A DNA stretch of 38,556 bases from UBA3824 sp017541145 (GTDB taxonomy: Bacteria; Bacteroidota; Bacteroidia; Bacteroidales; UBA3824), in assembly GCA_947168365.1 (NCBI GenBank), contig CAMVLO010000044.1:1-38556 (forward strand), written 5' to 3'. The stretch's first letter is position 1; the number at the start of each line of letters is the position of its first letter. The notes under the pieces are model-generated. The model did not search any database and was not told the DNA's origin. It saw only the letters and a program-made list of their open reading frames with translations. Position numbers and translations under genes: made by a program. Shown piece after piece: positions 34,874 through 38,556 of the stretch.

Positions 34874-34904
34874 CAAAAGTAACAAAAATAATTACAACGA
34901 CAAA
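34874..34904 (-). promoter_or_regulatory. Bacteroidetes-type promoter of the Rpn-like gene (and perhaps cassette B)
   Basis: On the minus strand TTTG (34901-34904), 19 bp, TACTTTTG (34874-34881): an exact consensus match about 28 bases before ATG 34846. No terminator separates the nuclease from cassette B. Confidence 0.65.
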
Positions 34905-34928
34905 AAATCGCATTCCGTGAGTTCGCAC

Positions 34929-34997
34929 CCACGTCTATTTTACTACACCGCTAACGCGGTCTTCATAGCCCCGTAGGAGCGATTATTTTAGACGTGG
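34929..34997. repeat. structured dispersed-repeat-like element between nuclease and cassette A partner
   Basis: The inverted arms CCACGTCTA (34929-34937) and TAGACGTGG (34989-34997) enclose a second hairpin, ACCGC/GCGGT (34947-34951 and 34956-34960), and the segment CCCCGTAGGAGCGAT. It is clearly more GC-rich than its surroundings. Similar intergenic sequences are common in Bacteroidetes genomes. It may serve as a terminator-like or recombination site at the edge of the inserted nuclease. Confidence 0.5.
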
Positions 34998-35035
34998 ATG
35001 CAAAACACGTAACAATTAAAATTTAAACAACATTC

Positions 35036-36475
35036 TTACTTTGGCAACAAGTTTTGTTTACAAACGTCCTTCGCATCAGGGAAAAATTCCTCAACTTCTT
35101 TGGCTCTATAGATTTTACAACCCATTGTATATCCATAATCCGATATTTTTGACCAATTTTCTGATGTGTTTACTTCATCGCAACATATAAAATATCTGGA
35201 TATTCCAGGAATTTTATATACTAATAGTGTATCAGGAACTTCAAACCCATTACAACTATAACTTATTGTTTTATCGTCCTTAAAAATATCTTTAAATTGT
35301 AATTTTACTTCATTAGAATCTCTATTTACAACTTTTGATTTATAAACTAAATATAATTTGTTATTATAAAGTGGAGATTCTAACATCAATAGTGATTTAT
35401 ATTCATAAAGCTCAGGATACCAACGTTCTAATGTAGCAGGGTCATATATTCTACCCATTTCGTAATAGTAATATGATTCATTACAACTATTCGCAAATTG
35501 TTCGGTCACATTTAGAATTGTATACGTAGAATCCCGCTTAACGTTGCGAAATAACAAAATTTTGTTTCTTCCTTTTATTTGACTACTATCGAAAAGCTCC
35601 CAACGATTAATATCACATATATCTGTAAACGAAGCTGTTACAATACTGGAATCACCTTCGAAATACTCTGTATCAGCTCGATATACAATATTAACACCTT
35701 CTTTATTAAGAATATAGTCTCCACTTGCAGGATAAATAAATTCCTTATAATACCTTACCGGTGCTTTATATTTGTTTATACATTCTGTAATTTTAACGGA
35801 CAAGTCCGGATATAAACATGGCGTGTTACTTTCATCGTGCATTAACAACTGATTACCTTCGGTAAGCATTTGCATAAAAGAATCTGAATATTTTGTGGTT
35901 TTCAGACTAATACAATTCTCTCCATTATAATCAGATTTTAAAGTTATGGACATTCCTTCATCATCTTTCTTGATATCCACAATTGTAGCAAAATAATAAA
36001 TACCATCTCTCTTTGGCGGTATGGTTACAATATTTTGTGACCTATCAACAAAAAAAACTCTTGTTATATTATATATATCAACATACGTGGTCTTTAATCT
36101 CCTTGTACATACTTCATCAGCAAATAGGAAATTAAAAAGCATTAAAAGACGAACTCCAAGTGCACAATACAATTGTTTCCTCGTATTTTGTTTGAATTTT
36201 ATTGGACAAGTAATAGCAAAATAACCTGCTGGAATTAAAGCCATTTCAGCATATAAAATAGTATGGTCATAAATTAGAGAAAAAATGAATTTGTCATAAG
36301 AACCATATATATAGTAATATGATATATATGTATAACCAAATACTAAACATAATAAAATATCAGTTAAAAATACATATTTAATCTTTTTATAAAAAAATAA
36401 TCGAAATATAATAAAATATAATATCTGAATTGGATAAAATATTACTCCAATATACCTTAAAATTGTTTCAATCAT
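35036..36475 (-). CDS. membrane protein partner of cassette A, candidate immunity protein
   Basis: The 479-aa product has about four membrane helices in the first 120 residues (about 7-28, 34-55, 72-90, 103-119) and a long soluble part of about 360 residues, probably outside the cytoplasm. No enzyme motif is seen. The end contains GYTMGCKIYRAKEVEEFFPD. Its ATG overlaps the stop of cassette A by four bases, a strong sign of coupled synthesis. It is not similar to the partners of B and C, just as the C-terminus of A differs from theirs. The function is inferred from position only. Confidence 0.72.
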   Translation of the reverse strand: MIETILRYIGVIFYPIQILYFIIFRLFFYKKIKYVFLTDILLCLVFGYTYISYYYIYGSYDKFIFSLIYDHTILYAEMALIPAGYFAITCPIKFKQNTRKQLYCALGVRLLMLFNFLFADEVCTRRLKTTYVDIYNITRVFFVDRSQNIVTIPPKRDGIYYFATIVDIKKDDEGMSITLKSDYNGENCISLKTTKYSDSFMQMLTEGNQLLMHDESNTPCLYPDLSVKITECINKYKAPVRYYKEFIYPASGDYILNKEGVNIVYRADTEYFEGDSSIVTASFTDICDINRWELFDSSQIKGRNKILLFRNVKRDSTYTILNVTEQFANSCNESYYYYEMGRIYDPATLERWYPELYEYKSLLMLESPLYNNKLYLVYKSKVVNRDSNEVKLQFKDIFKDDKTISYSCNGFEVPDTLLVYKIPGISRYFICCDEVNTSENWSKISDYGYTMGCKIYRAKEVEEFFPDAKDVCKQNLLPK

Positions 36476-38556
36476 AATTTGCCGTCTTGTATGCGATTTA
36501 ATATTTCATTAAAAAAATTAACTTGAAGTGCGAAACATCCTTCTAATAATAGTTCACATTTACCACTTTGCTGAAAAGGGACAAGAGCTGCAGTCCCTTG
36601 CATTGCAAAAGTAATAGAATTTTTTAATGATTGTTTAAAAAAGTTTTTTAACAAATTATTTACATAACCGACATCACCTCTATTTAAATGTTTTATCCAA
36701 TCACAACCAAACATAAAATCTTCTACGTCTTGAATAAACGAATCAAGATCAAGATTTTCTCCCTTAATACCTCCTATAACAAATTTACCTGCATTAGACA
36801 ATGGAAGAGCATTCAACATTCCTCGTTCAACTAAATCAGATATTAAATCAACACTTATATCTGGAAAAAAATTGTTAGCACATTTTATTTCGCAAATTGA
36901 ATCATTTTTCAAATTTAAAGATACAATTTCAACATCATTATAATACGCATTTGAAATATTATACCATAACGAATCTCCAATAATCTGTACTTCTAAAGAA
37001 TTGAAAATAACTTCTAATGTATCAGATTTATTTAAATTTTGTTTTGGTCGAATTTTTATCAAATGAGATCCTAAAATTTTATTATTAATTTTAAATTTAA
37101 AATTTGGATCACCTAAAGCGATTTTTAGGGGCTCCAAAGAAGTTAACCAATTGCAAAAAAATTTGTCTGCATATTCTTGTGCCATGCCAAGAAGAAATTT
37201 TTCATATGCCATTGCTAAATTTATATTTTTAATATTGCCAACCAAAGAAGACGACAATAACTTAGAACCCGCAAGACGAGCTCCGCCATATGCACCTCCA
37301 TAAACGACCGCTACAAACTTCAAAATCGTAGTTATTACACACGCACCATCTTCTTCGATACTTTCTCGCAAATGTTTTTTCAGCCAATTATATTCTGATT
37401 CAGCAAATTCTCCCAAGGTAAAATATTGAATTCTATTAGTTGGAACATCTAATAAATCACTCAAGTTTACATAGCTATTGTTCTGTTTATGCTTTAATAA
37501 TCTTCTGCAATCAGATTCTCCTGTAACAACAACAATTTTTGAATGCATAGAATCATACAAGAAACAAATAGATGATTCATTATTCAGATAATCAGCAACT
37601 AACGAATAATTATGATCTAAAATTATTTGACCTCTATAATTATATAAATCTCTCAAATCCAAGTTGTTATTTTCGGTTGTAAAAGTATTACGTTCCAAAA
37701 GCGAATTATAAATAATTGTAGTAACTGCCCTCTCTCTTGTTTGAGGTGTAAAATTATCTATATAAACCTTATCATGAGAATTATAATAGCCTAAAAAATG
37801 ATAAAAATAATTATAGGTATCCTCCTTAAATTTTGCATCATACCAAATTGTGTCATTATCTATCAATTCAGCAAAAGACATCAATATACCTTTTTCATAA
37901 TAAGCCAATAAAGTATTATTAACTTTTGATGAATCAGGTAATTTATTGTAGTCCTCCCAATTAAAAGTTCTATTTCCTGTAACACACTTTATTTTTATAG
38001 GACGAATTGTAATCGGCATTCTTGCAGGAGTATAAAAAGTTATTCTACCTTCAGAATCCAAAAAATCTTTAAAACTTTCAAAACCAAATTCGCAGACAAT
38101 ATTCATAAGAGGATCAATACCTTCTCCCTCTTCTTCATCCTTATTCCACTTCATCCAAACCCTACTCGGATCTTGAATTGCATCCCACTGAAAATGCCAA
38201 AGTTCTTCGCCGGAAGCGTAATCCATCAAGTTGTTGGTTTTGCCGCTGGATTTGGAATTTTCAAACACGTGCTCCAAGCCCGCAATGCCGTGTCCTAATT
38301 CGTGGGCAATGGTGTGAGGTGAACCACCGTCGTAAATGAAGCCGCAGTTGTAACCTCTTGGCATATAACCGGATACCATTGTTCCGTTGCCGTCTTTTTT
38401 GTCGGTTACGTTGTCAATGAAAAACAAGTAATAAACACCGTCTTTAATACTGTCGTTATATGCTCGAAGTACTCGTTTTTGGTCTTCGTTATAAACTGAT
38501 GTCCAAGGACTTCCACCATGCGAAAAACTTGTTAATTCCGACATCTTAAAGTCAGC
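36472..38556 (-). CDS. cassette A: zinc-protease protein, 5' end beyond the window
   Basis: The frame is open to the right edge (codons ADFK precede the first in-window Met at 38544), so the true start is outside. The protease module comes first: HELGHGIAGLEH is encoded at about 38269-38304, and NLMDY and ELWHFQWD follow. After the boundary RVWMKWNKDEEEGEG begins a unique C-terminal region of about 540 residues: a mixed alpha/beta part, a glycine/alanine-rich hydrophobic stretch (FVAVVYGGAYGGARLAG), and a helical end (KNFFKQSLKNSITFAMQG). No known toxin fold is recognised. As the copy with unbroken continuity to the right, it is the best candidate for the 3' end of a full-length secreted protein. 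Confidence 0.75.
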   Translation of the reverse strand, partial: ADFKMSELTSFSHGGSPWTSVYNEDQKRVLRAYNDSIKDGVYYLFFIDNVTDKKDGNGTMVSGYMPRGYNCGFIYDGGSPHTIAHELGHGIAGLEHVFENSKSSGKTNNLMDYASGEELWHFQWDAIQDPSRVWMKWNKDEEEGEGIDPLMNIVCEFGFESFKDFLDSEGRITFYTPARMPITIRPIKIKCVTGNRTFNWEDYNKLPDSSKVNNTLLAYYEKGILMSFAELIDNDTIWYDAKFKEDTYNYFYHFLGYYNSHDKVYIDNFTPQTRERAVTTIIYNSLLERNTFTTENNNLDLRDLYNYRGQIILDHNYSLVADYLNNESSICFLYDSMHSKIVVVTGESDCRRLLKHKQNNSYVNLSDLLDVPTNRIQYFTLGEFAESEYNWLKKHLRESIEEDGACVITTILKFVAVVYGGAYGGARLAGSKLLSSSLVGNIKNINLAMAYEKFLLGMAQEYADKFFCNWLTSLEPLKIALGDPNFKFKINNKILGSHLIKIRPKQNLNKSDTLEVIFNSLEVQIIGDSLWYNISNAYYNDVEIVSLNLKNDSICEIKCANNFFPDISVDLISDLVERGMLNALPLSNAGKFVIGGIKGENLDLDSFIQDVEDFMFGCDWIKHLNRGDVGYVNNLLKNFFKQSLKNSITFAMQGTAALVPFQQSGKCELLLEGCFALQVNFFNEILNRIQDGKL
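38120..38556 (-). repeat. repeat copy A of the protease-module DNA (continues past the edge)
   Basis: Colinear with copies B, C and D from the RVWMKWNKDE codons through MSELTSFSHGG. Most differences are third-position changes. The repeat is cut by the window edge. Confidence 0.8.

Noticed and set aside
25918..38556. Protease-module repeats as a CRISPR array or insertion sequence
   Set aside because: The repeats are 400-800 bp, coding, in frame, and have no short regular spacers, terminal inverted repeats or transposase.
1..38556. tRNA, rRNA, tmRNA or RNase P genes
   Set aside because: No cloverleaf or conserved RNA core was seen when reading both strands, although a covariance search was not possible.

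Overview
The window looks like a chromosome segment of an AT-rich Bacteroidetes bacterium, probably Bacteroidales-like. The evidence is the set of genes (MutS2, a DUF4922 HIT-like protein, a TPR/PP2C sensor, an ADP/ATP-carrier-like MFS protein with HEAT and cyclic-nucleotide domains, FKBP lipoproteins, a type IX secretion sorting-domain remnant) and the promoters. Several promoters match the Bacteroidetes consensus, TTTG then 19-20 bp then TAnnTTTG.

Left part (1-11.6 kb): a truncated PD-(D/E)XK nuclease-family gene runs off the left edge. Next come a scar of two decayed genes (a T9SS C-terminal sorting domain and an internally deleted AAA-ATPase), then a plus-strand run of housekeeping and envelope genes: a small membrane protein, mutS2 with a HIT-like partner, an unrecognised 329-aa protein, an AlkD-like DNA glycosylase, an HtrA/Deg protease, an outer-membrane beta-barrel-like protein and an exported subtilisin.

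Middle (11.7-24 kb): mostly minus-strand genes. They are an exported GH24 lysozyme whose catalytic Asp position is Cys, behind a highly structured 5' region; a tandem pair of paralogous small proteins; the large MFS-HEAT-cNMP protein; a TPR/PP2C phosphatase; a secreted DRGH nuclease; a lipoprotein; and a compact FKBP-comB-mnmA operon. One 54-aa two-helix membrane protein lies on the plus strand at 19327-19491.

Right part (24.6-38.5 kb): this accessory region is the most interesting. All genes are on the minus strand. Four copies (A, B, C, D from right to left) of a nearly identical module carrying a zinc-protease signature (HELGHGIAGLEH, then NLMDY) are each fused to a different or diverged C-terminal region. 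Each copy is followed at once, usually with overlapping ends, by a gene for a membrane-anchored protein. Copies B and C have homologous glycine-rich C-termini and are followed by apparently homologous partner proteins. Copy A has another C-terminus and another partner. This is the organisation of a polymorphic toxin/immunity locus with displaced cassettes. B, C and D all have damaged or missing N-termini (an internal deletion, a non-ATG start, a late start), and B is frameshifted and sits directly behind an Rpn/PD-(D/E)XK nuclease gene. I infer that the intact, secreted gene lies beyond the right edge, with copy A as its 3' end. Toxic activity and immunity are inferences; the repeated architecture is visible in the sequence.
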